Part shown: one piece after another, positions 34,259 to 43,435 of the stretch | How the letters are laid out: every line of letters starts with the position of its first letter | Position numbering within the stretch: position 1 is the first letter of the stretch | From: NCEH01 sp040049195 | GTDB taxonomy: Bacteria > Pseudomonadota > Alphaproteobacteria > Rhizobiales > Xanthobacteraceae | Length of the DNA stretch: 64,000 bases | Assembly (NCBI RefSeq): GCF_040049195.1 | Contig: NZ_JBDZDL010000006.1 | Direction: 5' to 3' (one strand) | Position numbers and translations under genes: made by a program | Notes under the pieces: generated by a model | What the model was told of the DNA's origin: nothing | What the model saw: the letters and a program-made list of their open reading frames with translations, nothing else | The model's database searches: none

Positions 34259-35191
34259 TCATTGGCCGGAGAGCGCCCGCACGGCCAGTGCGGTGGCGGA
34301 TGCGCGGTTTTCCACGCCGATCTTGGCGTAGATCTGCTCCAGATGCTTGTTCACCGTGCGCGGGCTGAGGCCGAGGATCTGGGCAATGTCGCGATTGGCC
34401 TTGCCGCGCGCGATCCATACCAGCACCTCCGCCTCGCGCTGCGTGATGGACAGCGCCCGCCGCAGAACCTCTTCGTCCTTGGCCGGGGCCTCCTCGATCA
34501 CCCGCAGCAGAAATTCCCGTCCGCCGATCTGGCCGACATAGGCGAGCTTGAGCGTGCGCGGCGCCTCGGCGAGAAGGGAAAGGTCGATCCCGTCGCGCTG
34601 CGCCGCGTCGGAGGCCTGACAGGCCTCGAGCCATCGGCGCACCGCATCCGGCAGGACGAAGCCTTCGCCGGGCTGCGCCGGGGCGATCTGCGCCATCAGG
34701 CGGGTGGCCTGCGGCGTGCTCCACAGCACCCGCCCGTCGAGATTGGCGGAGAGCAGGAACCGCCCGGCAGCATCCAGCGCCACGTGCGCCCCTTGCGTCT
34801 GCCGCGCATTAGCGAGGTGAACCTTCATGCGGGCGATGATCTCGCTCGGCACGATGGGCTTGGTGACGTAATCCACGCCGCCCGCCTCCAACCCCTGAAC
34901 GATATGCTCGGTTTCCGACAAGCCGGTCATGAAGATCACCGGCACGTGGGCGAGCGCCTTGTTGGTCTTCAGCGCCCGGCAGGTCTCGAAGCCGGTCATG
35001 CCGGGCATGATGGCGTCCATCAGGATGATGTCGGGGGTGATCTGCTCCACCAGGGCGAGGGCGTTCGCACCCTCCACCGCCACCAGCACGGTGATGCCCG
35101 CCTCCTCCAGCGCATCGGTGAGCAGGCTCAGGGTTTCCGGGCTATCGTCCACCACGAGGACGATGTCGCGTCGCTTGGCGCTATGCATCAT
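34259..35191 (-). CDS. response regulator with receiver, linker domain and LuxR-type HTH
   Basis: A 310-residue regulator: receiver with Asp59 (IILMDAIMPG) and Lys111 (YVTKPIVP), a central region of about 110 residues that may form a PAS-like domain (AGRFLLSANLDGRVLWSTPQATRLM), and a C-terminal LuxR helix-turn-helix (LSITQREAEVLVWIARGKANRDIAQILGLSPRTVNKHLEQIY). Its start overlaps the end of the permease-kinase fusion gene by 11 bp, so the two are a cognate pair. The divergent amide/urea transport operon is the obvious target. Confidence 0.93.
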   Translation of the reverse strand: MMHSAKRRDIVLVVDDSPETLSLLTDALEEAGITVLVAVEGANALALVEQITPDIILMDAIMPGMTGFETCRALKTNKALAHVPVIFMTGLSETEHIVQGLEAGGVDYVTKPIVPSEIIARMKVHLANARQTQGAHVALDAAGRFLLSANLDGRVLWSTPQATRLMAQIAPAQPGEGFVLPDAVRRWLEACQASDAAQRDGIDLSLLAEAPRTLKLAYVGQIGGREFLLRVIEEAPAKDEEVLRRALSITQREAEVLVWIARGKANRDIAQILGLSPRTVNKHLEQIYAKIGVENRASATALAVRALSGQ

Positions 35192-38100
35192 CGCTGCGAA
35201 GGCCCTCCAGAACGGTCATGTAACGGTTGAGATCGAAGCTGCGGACGATATCGCTCATCTGCGCGACGAATTCCGCGTGATCGGGTGATTCCTCGCCGAG
35301 CGCCTGGAGCTTCGCCTGGATGCCACGCACGTAGCCGATGCGCCCGAGCTTCAGCAACTCGTCGATATGGCGGTTGGCCGGGGCGATCATCTCGCCAGGC
35401 GGCTCTTCCGGCGCGGTGGGGGGATCGCCGTCATAGATCCAGTCGAGCGTCAGCTGGCCACGCAGCTGTTCGAGCAGATGGCGCAGATCCACGGGCTTGG
35501 CGATCTGCTGATCGTGATGGCGCCCCTCCGCCTCGGGCCGGCCGGCATCGCCGGCATTGGCGGAAATCATGATGATGCGGGCGCCGGGCGCCACCTTGCC
35601 GCGCAGGCGGCGGGCGACCTGCCAGCCGTTGAGACCCGGCATCGCGATATCGAGCAGGACGAGGTCCGGCTGCACCTGCGCGGCGAGCTCCAGGCAGGCG
35701 ACGCCGTCGGGCGCGGTGAACACGACGAACCCCAGGGGCCGCAGCAATTCGCACATCAGGTCCCGGTGGGCGGCATCATCGTCCGCGACCAGGAGGGTGC
35801 GCGGCTCCCCGCGATAGCCGGTGATGCGCCGTTCCGCCGGGGCGGCGTCGTCCGGGGTAGAGACCTCCGATAGCAGTAGCCGCACGGCAAAGATCGAGCC
35901 GCCCTGCGGCCCGCTCCTCAGGACGATCTCGCCCCCCATGATTTCGGTGAGCAGCTTGGTGATGGTCAGCCCGAGGCCGATGCCGGCCGTGTTGTAGGTG
36001 CCGGCGCGGCCGCCGCGCTCGAATGGCTCGAAGATGCGCACGCGGTCCTCTTCCGCCACCCCAAGGCCGGTGTCCTCCACCTCGAACTCTGCCACCTGGT
36101 TGCGGAACGAGACCCGCAGGGCCACGTGGCCAGCGGCGGTAAACTTGATGGCGTTGGAGAGCAGGTTGATGAGGATCTGCCGCAGCCGCTTCTCGTCCGT
36201 GAACACCACGGGCGGAAGCCGCTCCGACCGGGAGTGGCGGAAGTCGATATCCTTCGCCTGGGCCTGGAGGCGGAACATGTCCACGATCTGGTCCAGCAAT
36301 TCGTGGATGCGCACCTTGTCCCGGTTCAGGTGCAGGCGCCCGGCCTCGATCTTGGAAATGTCCAGCAGCCCGTCGATGAGGCCAGAGAGATGCTCGGCGC
36401 TGCGGCGCACCACCCGGATGGCATCGCGCCGGCCGGCGGGAATGGACGTGTCGCGCTCCAGCAGCTGGGCATAACCGAGGATCGCGTTCAGCGGCGTGCG
36501 CAATTCGTGGCTGATGCCGACCACATAGCGGCTCTTGGCGAGATTCGCCGCCTCCGCCACCTCCTTGGCGCGCTGGAGCTTGGCGTCGGTGCGCTTGTGC
36601 GCCGCGATTTCGTGCATCAGCAAGGTGGTCTGGCGCTGGCTTTCCTCCTGCGCCACGTTGCGGCTTTCCTGCGCCAGAACGAACAGCCACGCCACCACGC
36701 CCACGACAATGATGAGGACGAAATAGACCGTCCAGAGCGTGGTGCGGATCGCCTCCCCGTAGGCGGGAGATTCGAACGTGGCGTGGAAATAGATGATGGC
36801 GAGAATCGCGGCGATCAGGGACGCCAGCGTCGCCAGGATCGCGATGTAATGCCCGACGCGCGAATTCAGCCGCTTCACCGCCCAGCGTGGCAAGGTCGCC
36901 GCCAGGAAGGCGAGGATCTGGTCGGCGGCGCGGGCGTCCTCCTTGCAGCGATCGCGGCAGCGCGCATCGAGCGAGCAGCACAGGGAGCAGATGGGCCCGG
37001 CATAAAGCGGGCACTGGGCCATGTCCTCATGCTCGAATTTGTGCTCGCACACGCAGCAGCGCAGCGTGCCCTTGCCGCGCCACTGCACCTTGGGTTCGCG
37101 GGCGATGTAATAGCGCCCCTTGGTGGCGAGCGCGATCGCCGGCGCGGCGAGGAAGGACACCGCCAGCGCCAAGAAAGGCGCGAAGGCCTGCAGCATGCGG
37201 CCGAATTGCCCGGAATACGCCAGCACGCCCACCGCGGTGCCGAGTGCCACCGAGCCGACCCCAACTGGATTGATGTCGTAGAGATGGGCGCGCTTGAACT
37301 CGATGTTCGGCGGGGAAAGGCCAAGCGGCTTGTTCACCACGAGGTCCGACACAAGAGCGGCCACCCAGGCGATGGCGACGATGGCATAGAGGCCGAGGAT
37401 CTCGTCCAGCGCCTTGTAGATGCCGAGCTCCATCAGCATCAGGGCGATCGCAACATTGAACACCAGCCACACCACCCGTCCGGGATGGGAATGTGTCAGC
37501 CGCGAGAAGAAGTTCGACCAGGCGATGGAGCCGGCGTAGGCGTTGGTCACATTGATCTTGAGCTGGGAGATGATGACGAAGACGCCGGTGAAGGCGAGCG
37601 CCGCCTGTTGCGAGGGCAGCATCGAGCCGAAGGCGACCAGATACATTTGCGTCGGCTCGGCCGCGTGGTCGAGGCTGATCCCGTGCTGAAGCGCCAGATA
37701 CGCGAGGAACGACCCGATCGTCATTTTCAGCGCGCCGGGAATGATCCAGCCCGGTCCGGCGGCCAGCAGGCTGCCCCACCAATTGACCCGGTTGCCCGCT
37801 TCCCGGCGCGGCAGGAATCGCAGGAAATCCACCTGCTCGCCGATCTGCGCCACGAGCGCAAACACCACCGTGGACGCCCCGCCGAAGGCGAGCCAGGAGA
37901 AGCTGCCGTCCACGGGCCCCACGCGGCCGGTGAAATCGGTCCAGGCGGAAAGATCCTCTCCGTGGGTCAGGGCGATATAAGCGAGCGGGATGATATGCAG
38001 CGCCAGCCACACCGGCTGGGTCCACATCTGGAACCGAGATATGAGCGTGATGCCGTGGGTGACCAGCGGGATCACCACCAGGGCGCTGATAATGTAGCCG

Positions 38101-38552
38101 ATCGCCAGCGGGATGCCGAAACACATCTCCAGCGCCAGCGACATGATCGCCGCCTCGATGGCGAAGAACAGGAAGGTGAAGGAGGCATAGATCAGCGAGG
38201 TGAAGGTTGAGCCGATATAGCCGAAGCCCGCGCCCCGCGTCAGCAGGTCGATATCGACGCCGAATTTCGCGGCATAGAAGCAGATCGGGAAGCCGGCTGC
38301 GAAAATGATGGCGCTGACCACCAGGATCGCGGCGATCGCATTGGTGAAGCCGAACGAGAGCGTGATCGCTCCGCCGATGGCCTCCAGGGCCAGGAAGGAA
38401 ATGGCACCAAGCGCCGTATTGGCGACGCGGAATGACGACCACCGCCGCGCGCTCTTGGCGGTGAAACGCAGGGCATAGTCTTCCAGGGTCTCGTTGACGA
38501 CCCATTTGTTGTACTGGCGTCGAACCCGAACGATCCGCTGTTCCCCGGCCAT
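35181..38552 (-). CDS. NCS1 permease / hybrid histidine kinase fusion
   Basis: A 1123-residue fusion. Residues 1-480 resemble an NCS1 nucleobase/hydantoin permease (ETLEDYALRFTAKSARRWSSFRVANT; many hydrophobic helices). Residues 499-536 are a cluster of nine Cys with two His (RCCVCEHKFEH ... CSLCCSLDARCRDRC), a likely metal or redox site. Two further helices (about 568-630) lead to HisKA with His682 (GISHELRTPLNAILGY), an ATPase domain (NLLSNAIKF, DTGLGV, GIGLGLTI), a receiver with Asp968 (LVLLDIAMPGLNGW) and Lys1019, and an 80-residue helical tail. It probably senses, and perhaps transports, a substrate of the adjacent amide/urea system. CbrA is a known precedent of a transporter-kinase fusion, with a different permease family. 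Confidence 0.93.
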   Translation of the reverse strand: MAGEQRIVRVRRQYNKWVVNETLEDYALRFTAKSARRWSSFRVANTALGAISFLALEAIGGAITLSFGFTNAIAAILVVSAIIFAAGFPICFYAAKFGVDIDLLTRGAGFGYIGSTFTSLIYASFTFLFFAIEAAIMSLALEMCFGIPLAIGYIISALVVIPLVTHGITLISRFQMWTQPVWLALHIIPLAYIALTHGEDLSAWTDFTGRVGPVDGSFSWLAFGGASTVVFALVAQIGEQVDFLRFLPRREAGNRVNWWGSLLAAGPGWIIPGALKMTIGSFLAYLALQHGISLDHAAEPTQMYLVAFGSMLPSQQAALAFTGVFVIISQLKINVTNAYAGSIAWSNFFSRLTHSHPGRVVWLVFNVAIALMLMELGIYKALDEILGLYAIVAIAWVAALVSDLVVNKPLGLSPPNIEFKRAHLYDINPVGVGSVALGTAVGVLAYSGQFGRMLQAFAPFLALAVSFLAAPAIALATKGRYYIAREPKVQWRGKGTLRCCVCEHKFEHEDMAQCPLYAGPICSLCCSLDARCRDRCKEDARAADQILAFLAATLPRWAVKRLNSRVGHYIAILATLASLIAAILAIIYFHATFESPAYGEAIRTTLWTVYFVLIIVVGVVAWLFVLAQESRNVAQEESQRQTTLLMHEIAAHKRTDAKLQRAKEVAEAANLAKSRYVVGISHELRTPLNAILGYAQLLERDTSIPAGRRDAIRVVRRSAEHLSGLIDGLLDISKIEAGRLHLNRDKVRIHELLDQIVDMFRLQAQAKDIDFRHSRSERLPPVVFTDEKRLRQILINLLSNAIKFTAAGHVALRVSFRNQVAEFEVEDTGLGVAEEDRVRIFEPFERGGRAGTYNTAGIGLGLTITKLLTEIMGGEIVLRSGPQGGSIFAVRLLLSEVSTPDDAAPAERRITGYRGEPRTLLVADDDAAHRDLMCELLRPLGFVVFTAPDGVACLELAAQVQPDLVLLDIAMPGLNGWQVARRLRGKVAPGARIIMISANAGDAGRPEAEGRHHDQQIAKPVDLRHLLEQLRGQLTLDWIYDGDPPTAPEEPPGEMIAPANRHIDELLKLGRIGYVRGIQAKLQALGEESPDHAEFVAQMSDIVRSFDLNRYMTVLEGLRSDDA

Positions 38553-39056
38553 AGGTTCCCCGGCCCTCTGAATTCAAATTCCCTTAGGTCTCCGGGCCCG
38601 CGAACCGCCCGCCCCGCGCCCCGACTACATCTGCCGCGCCGCCGCGCCGGCTTCCGCCCTCTCCTCACCCGAGATCGCCGTATGAAGCGCGTCATCCCCA
38701 AGATAATTCATTATGCCATAGCCTATTTTTGGATGCGTGACTGAATTTATCGCGCCTTTGCCTGCGCTCTGATCAAACTCGAAGCATTGTTTCTGTGCAT
38801 CTTTCACGCTTCCCAATATTCCTGAAACTTAAGTAGAACCGCGCGCAGTGCCTGCACGGTACGTGCGCGCGCCTGCGCGCGCGAATTAAAACGCGAGCAG
38901 GAAACCTCTCCGCAAAATCGACAATACGGATTTTCTGGCCGGGCCATATACGTCAATCACCGTATTGCTGCGCCGCATCATCCCCGGAACCATGGAACCC
39001 AAGCAGGCGCCTATTCGGCCCTGTCTTCGATCCGTAAAGCGCTGGAGGGGACCTTG
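38553..39056. promoter_or_regulatory. divergent control region of the kinase and urt operons
   Basis: A 504-bp gap with no convincing gene. It holds GCACG-GTA-CGTGC (about 38854-38866), a GCGCGC/GCGCGC hairpin just after it, and ATACG-N8-CGTAT (38948-38965) about 90 bp before urtA. The last is a candidate site for the LuxR-type regulator encoded at 34259. I found no convincing sigma-54 promoter (TGGC-N9-TGC) or full NtrC site by eye. Confidence 0.4.
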
Positions 39057-40337
39057 ATGTCGGGTGGCGACGATCGCAACAGCAAGATGAATGCAACGCG
39101 AAGGGATGTCTTGAAGGGCGCTGCCGCGCTGCCTCTTGCCTCCCTTATTCCCGCGACGACGCTCTTTTCCGGCGTTGCCCAAGCGCAGGTGCCGGCAACT
39201 TCTGCGGTGAATACGACCGGGCTCGCCGTGACCGACACCGAAGTCACGGTCGGGATCCTTCATTCCGTAACGGGAACCATGGCGATTTCCGAGACCGGCT
39301 CGGTCCAAGCGGAAAAGCTGGCCATCGACCAGATCAATGCGGCGGGTGGCATCCTCGGCCGCAAGATCAAGTACATTCAGGAAGATGGCGCGAGCGATTG
39401 GCCGACCTTCGCGGAAAAAGCCAAAAAACTGCTGGTTCAGGACAAGTGCGCCTCGGTCTTCGGCTGCTGGACCTCGGCCTCGCGCAAGGCGGTTCTCCCG
39501 GTGTTCGAGCAATATAACGGCATGCTCTATTACCCCACCTTCTATGAAGGACTGGAGCAGTCCAAGAACGTTATCTATACCGGCCAGGAAGCAACCCAGC
39601 AGATCATCGCCGGGCTCAATTGGGTGGTGAAGGAGCGCGGGGCGCAGACCTTCTATTTGCTCGGGTCGGACTATATCTGGCCGCGCACGTCCAACAAGAT
39701 CGCCCGCAAGCACATCGAGAACTTCCTGAAACTCAAAGTGGTTGGCGAAGAATATTTCCCGCTCGGGCACACACAATTTAATTCGGCCATCAACAAGATC
39801 AAGCTGACGAAGCCTGACGTGATCTACGCCATCATCGTGGGCGGCTCGAATGTCGCCTTCTACAAGCAGCTCAAGGCTGCCGGCATCGACCTTTCCAAGC
39901 AGACCCTGCTCACCATCTCGGTCACGGAGGACGAGATCCTGGGCATCGGCGGCGAGAATATCGCGGGCGCCTTCGCCTGCATGAAATACTTCCAATCCCT
40001 CGACAATCCCAACAACAAGGCATTCGTCGAGGCGTTCAAGAAGACCTATGGCGACAAGATCGTCATCGGCGACGTGACGCAGGCGGCTTATCTCGGCCCC
40101 TGGCTGTGGAAGCTCACGGCGGAGAAGGCCGGGTCCTTCGACATCGACAAGATCGCCGCGGCTTCTCCGGGCGTTGCCTTCGACAAGGCACCGGAAGGCT
40201 ATGTTCGCATCCATGAGAACCACCATCTGTGGAGCAAGACGCGCGTCGGCAAGGCAAGGGCCGATGGGCAGTACGACGTGGTGTTCGAGACCTCCGAACT
40301 GGTGGAGCCGAACCCCTTCCCCAAGGGATACCAATGA
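39057..40337 (+). CDS. urtA: short-chain amide/urea ABC transporter substrate-binding protein
   Basis: A 426-residue periplasmic binding protein with a twin-arginine-type leader (ATRRDVLKGAAALPLASL) ending near AQAQ. The mature part carries hallmarks of the UrtA/FmdD group: VGILHSVTGTMAISETGS, EDGASDWPTFAEKAKKLL, VFGCWTSASRKAVLPVFEQYNG, LLGSDYIWPRTSNKI, APEGYVRIHENHHLWSK. The stretch YPTFYEGLEQSKNV differs from the VQYEG typical of urea-specific UrtA, so with formamidase downstream short-chain amides are a likely ligand. GGAGG lies 8 bases before the ATG. Confidence 0.93.
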   Translation: MSGGDDRNSKMNATRRDVLKGAAALPLASLIPATTLFSGVAQAQVPATSAVNTTGLAVTDTEVTVGILHSVTGTMAISETGSVQAEKLAIDQINAAGGILGRKIKYIQEDGASDWPTFAEKAKKLLVQDKCASVFGCWTSASRKAVLPVFEQYNGMLYYPTFYEGLEQSKNVIYTGQEATQQIIAGLNWVVKERGAQTFYLLGSDYIWPRTSNKIARKHIENFLKLKVVGEEYFPLGHTQFNSAINKIKLTKPDVIYAIIVGGSNVAFYKQLKAAGIDLSKQTLLTISVTEDEILGIGGENIAGAFACMKYFQSLDNPNNKAFVEAFKKTYGDKIVIGDVTQAAYLGPWLWKLTAEKAGSFDIDKIAAASPGVAFDKAPEGYVRIHENHHLWSKTRVGKARADGQYDVVFETSELVEPNPFPKGYQ

Positions 40338-40496
40338 TCTCCCGCTCGTCCTGAAAGACGAGCGCGTGGAAGCGGGACGGCGGCCGGGCCAGGGGGCCGC
40401 CGTCCCCTTCTTCTCCGCCTTCCGGCCCGGCCGCGCGTCGGCCGCACTGTCTTCCGTCATGAATTGAGCGGCAGCGAACGCTGCGGGGGTGCTTTG

Positions 40497-41420
40497 ATGC
40501 TGGGATATTCGCTCGGGGAGCTTGGTTCCATCTTCGCCATGCAGGCGTTCGCGGGCCTGATCCTGTTCTCGGTCTTCGTGCTGATGTCGCTCGGGCTGGC
40601 CATCATCTTCGGCCAGATGGGCGTGATCAACATGGCGCACGGCGAGTTCATGATCCTCGGCGCCTACATGACCTATCTCACCTCGCAGCTGTTCCAGACA
40701 TATTTGCCGGGCCTCTTCGGCATCTATTTCTTCATCGCGATGGCGGTGGCCTTCGTGGTCAGCGGCGCGCTCGGCATGCTGGTGGAGTGGGGCATGATCC
40801 GCTTCCTCTACAAGCGCCCGCTGGACACCCTGCTCGCCACCTGGGGCCTGTCGCTGATCATGCAGCAGGCCTTTCGGTCCATTTTCGGAGCGCGCGAGGT
40901 GGGCGTCGAACTGCCGGAATGGATGATGGGCTCGCTGCCCGTCACCGACACCATCGAGGTCCAGATCAACGGCCTGTTCGTCATGGGCCTCACCACGCTT
41001 ATCGCCATCGCCGTCTATCTGCTCATGTATCGCTCCCGCTGGGGGCTGCAGGTGCGCTCCGTGGTGCAGAACCGCCCCATGGCCGGCGCCGTCGGCATCA
41101 ATACCGAGCGGGTGGATCGCTATACCTTCGGCCTCGGCTGCGGCATCGCCGGCGTCGCGGGCAGCGCCTTCACCATGATCGGTTCCACCGGGCCGACGGC
41201 GGGCCAGCTCTACATCGTCGATACCTTCCTGGTGGTGGTCTTCGGCGGCGCGGCAAGCCTGCTTGGCACCATCGCCTCGGCATTCACCATCTCGCAGGCG
41301 CAGTCGACCATGGAATTCTTCATGTCCGGCTCCATGGCGAAGGTGCTCACCCTGATGGTGGTCGTGGGCATCCTGATGGTGCGCCCCGAGGGCCTCTTCG
41401 TCCTCAAAGTCCGCCGCTGA
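40497..41420 (+). CDS. urtB: amide/urea ABC transporter permease 1
   Basis: A 307-residue LivH-type permease with about eight hydrophobic segments and the features GLAIIFGQMGVINMAHGEFMILGAYMTYL, VGINTERVDRYTFGLGCGIAGVAGSA and VVVFGGAASLLGTIASAF. It pairs with UrtC to form the membrane channel. The ATG at 40497 follows a GGGGG stretch. It is the second gene of the operon. Confidence 0.93.
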   Translation: MLGYSLGELGSIFAMQAFAGLILFSVFVLMSLGLAIIFGQMGVINMAHGEFMILGAYMTYLTSQLFQTYLPGLFGIYFFIAMAVAFVVSGALGMLVEWGMIRFLYKRPLDTLLATWGLSLIMQQAFRSIFGAREVGVELPEWMMGSLPVTDTIEVQINGLFVMGLTTLIAIAVYLLMYRSRWGLQVRSVVQNRPMAGAVGINTERVDRYTFGLGCGIAGVAGSAFTMIGSTGPTAGQLYIVDTFLVVVFGGAASLLGTIASAFTISQAQSTMEFFMSGSMAKVLTLMVVVGILMVRPEGLFVLKVRR

Positions 41421-41431
41421 GGAGCGCATTG

Positions 41432-42571
41432 ATGCAAAGCGAAGCCTTCACCCTGCGCTCCAAAGATCTCATCGGCGTGCTCATTCTGGCCGCGCTGCTG
41501 TTCGTGATCCTGCCCATGGCGCTCGAACCGTTCCGGCTCAACATGGTGGGCAAGTATCTCACCTATGCCTTCGTCGCCGTGGGCCTGGTGCTGTGCTGGG
41601 GCAATGCCGGCATTCTCTCGCTGGGCCAGGGCGTATTCTTCGGTCTCGGCGGCTATTGCATGGCCATGTTTCTGAAGCTCGAAGCCTCTAGTCCCGAAGC
41701 GACGAAGATCCAGTCCACGCCGGGCATCCCGGACTTTATGGACTGGAACCAGATCACCGAACTGCCTTTCTTCTGGGTGCCGTTCAAATCTCTGGGCTTC
41801 TCGCTGGCGGCGGTCGTCCTCGTGCCGGCCATCCTCGCGCTGATCATCGCCTTCGCCTTGTTCAAAAGACGTGTCGGCGGGGTGTATTTCGCCATCATCA
41901 CCCAGGCCATGGCGGCCATTGTGACGATCCTCATCGTCGGCCAGCAAGGCTATACCGGCGGCATCAACGGCATCACGGACCTGCGCACCTTTCATGGGTG
42001 GGACATCCGCACCGATAGCGCCAAGACCGTGCTTTATTTCATCAATGGCGGCTTACTGATCGGCTGCATCCTGCTGTGCCAGTTCATCCGCCGCTCGAAG
42101 CTCGGCCGCATCCTGGTCGCCATGCGCGACAAGGAGGACCGGGTACGCTTCTCCGGCTATGACGTGGCGAGCTACAAGATCTTCGTGTTCTGCTTCGCGG
42201 CGGCGCTGGCCGGCATCGGCGGGGCCATGTTCACCTTGCAAGTGGGCTTCATGTCGCCCTCCTTCGTCGGCATCGTGCCGTCCATCGAAATGGTGATCTA
42301 TGCGGCGGTGGGCGGGCGCCTTTCGCTGCTCGGCGCGGTCTACGGCACGCTGCTGGTGAACTGGGCGAAGACCTCGTTTTCCGAAAGCTTCCCGGAACTC
42401 TGGCTGTTCGGCCTCGGCGGCCTGTTTATCGCCGTGGTGCTGCTGTTCCCGAACGGCCTTGCCGGCCTCTACCGCTCCTATGTGGAACCGCGCATCGACG
42501 CCCTATTCACCCGCAAGCCCGCCGCGGGCGCCGGTGCCGCCCCCGGCGCCGCCCCGACCCTGGCCGAGTGA
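41432..42571 (+). CDS. urtC: amide/urea ABC transporter permease 2
   Basis: A 379-residue LivM-type permease with about nine hydrophobic segments: VGLVLCWGNAGILSLGQGVFFGLGGYCMAMF, GVYFAIITQAMAA, VAMRDKEDRVRFSGYDVASYKIFVF and GGRLSLLGAVYGTLLVNW. The insertion between helices (GIPDFMDWNQITELPFFW) is typical of UrtC. An Ala/Pro-rich tail closes the protein. GAGGAGCG precedes the ATG. Confidence 0.93.
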   Translation: MQSEAFTLRSKDLIGVLILAALLFVILPMALEPFRLNMVGKYLTYAFVAVGLVLCWGNAGILSLGQGVFFGLGGYCMAMFLKLEASSPEATKIQSTPGIPDFMDWNQITELPFFWVPFKSLGFSLAAVVLVPAILALIIAFALFKRRVGGVYFAIITQAMAAIVTILIVGQQGYTGGINGITDLRTFHGWDIRTDSAKTVLYFINGGLLIGCILLCQFIRRSKLGRILVAMRDKEDRVRFSGYDVASYKIFVFCFAAALAGIGGAMFTLQVGFMSPSFVGIVPSIEMVIYAAVGGRLSLLGAVYGTLLVNWAKTSFSESFPELWLFGLGGLFIAVVLLFPNGLAGLYRSYVEPRIDALFTRKPAAGAGAAPGAAPTLAE

Positions 42572-42583
42572 GGAGACAGACCC

Positions 42584-43351
42584 ATGAATGCCGCTCCCAT
42601 CACCGACCAGATCGCGCCCGACTTCCTCCTCGCCGTGGAAGGGCTCACCGTCTCCTTCGACGGCTTCAAGGCGGTGGACGACCTCTCCTTCTACGTGGAT
42701 GAAAACGAGATCCGCGTCATCATCGGCCCCAACGGCGCCGGCAAGACAACGGTGCTCGACCTCATCTGCGGGCGAACCAAGGCGACTTCCGGCTCGGTCA
42801 AGTTCAAGAGCACGGAGCTGACCAAGCTGAAGGAATACGAGATCGTCCGCAAAGGGGTGGGGCGCAAGTTCCAGAACCCGTCGATCTATGACGACCTGAC
42901 CGTCTTCGAGAATCTGGAAATCTCCTTTCCCCGCGGCCGCGGCGTGCTCGGCGCGCTCGCCTTCAAGCGCGATGCGGAAGTGCGCGAGCGGGTGCAGCAC
43001 GTGGCCGAGACCATCTTTCTCGCCGACCAGTTGAACCGCAAGGCCGAGTTCCTCAGCCACGGGCAGAAGCAATGGCTGGAGATCGGCATGCTGCTGATCC
43101 AGGACCCGGAACTGCTGATGCTCGACGAGCCGGTCGCGGGCATGAGCGTCGCCGAGCGCAAGAAGACCGCCGAACTGCTCAACACCATCATCAAGGACCG
43201 CTCGGTGATCGTCATCGAGCACGACATGAAGTTCGTCGAAGACATCGCCCACAAGGTCACGGTCCTGCACCAGGGCAAGATCCTGTCGGAGGGATCCATG
43301 GCCAAGGTGAAGGCCGATCCGAAGGTGATCGAAGTCTATCTCGGCCATTGA
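42584..43351 (+). CDS. urtD: amide/urea ABC transporter ATPase 1
   Basis: A 255-residue LivG-type ATPase: Walker A GPNGAGKTT, RKFQNPSIYDDLTVFENLEIS, LSHGQKQWLEIGMLL as the UrtD-typical signature, Walker B LLMLDEPVAGMS and H-loop IEHDMKFV. It starts 12 bp after urtC with AGGAGA upstream and drives import together with UrtE. Confidence 0.95.
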   Translation: MNAAPITDQIAPDFLLAVEGLTVSFDGFKAVDDLSFYVDENEIRVIIGPNGAGKTTVLDLICGRTKATSGSVKFKSTELTKLKEYEIVRKGVGRKFQNPSIYDDLTVFENLEISFPRGRGVLGALAFKRDAEVRERVQHVAETIFLADQLNRKAEFLSHGQKQWLEIGMLLIQDPELLMLDEPVAGMSVAERKKTAELLNTIIKDRSVIVIEHDMKFVEDIAHKVTVLHQGKILSEGSMAKVKADPKVIEVYLGH

Positions 43352-43435
43352 GGGCCTCGGCCCGCGCAGCGCTGAGCGTAGCCCGCGCGGCGGCGGGCAA
43401 GGACCGGTGTCGTCGGCACCATGGGGGCACACCAC

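Noticed and set aside
38854..38866. GCACG-GTA-CGTGC as an NtrC binding site for nitrogen control of urtA
   Set aside because: The spacing and outer bases do not fit TGCACY-N5-GGTGCA, and I found no accompanying sigma-54 promoter.
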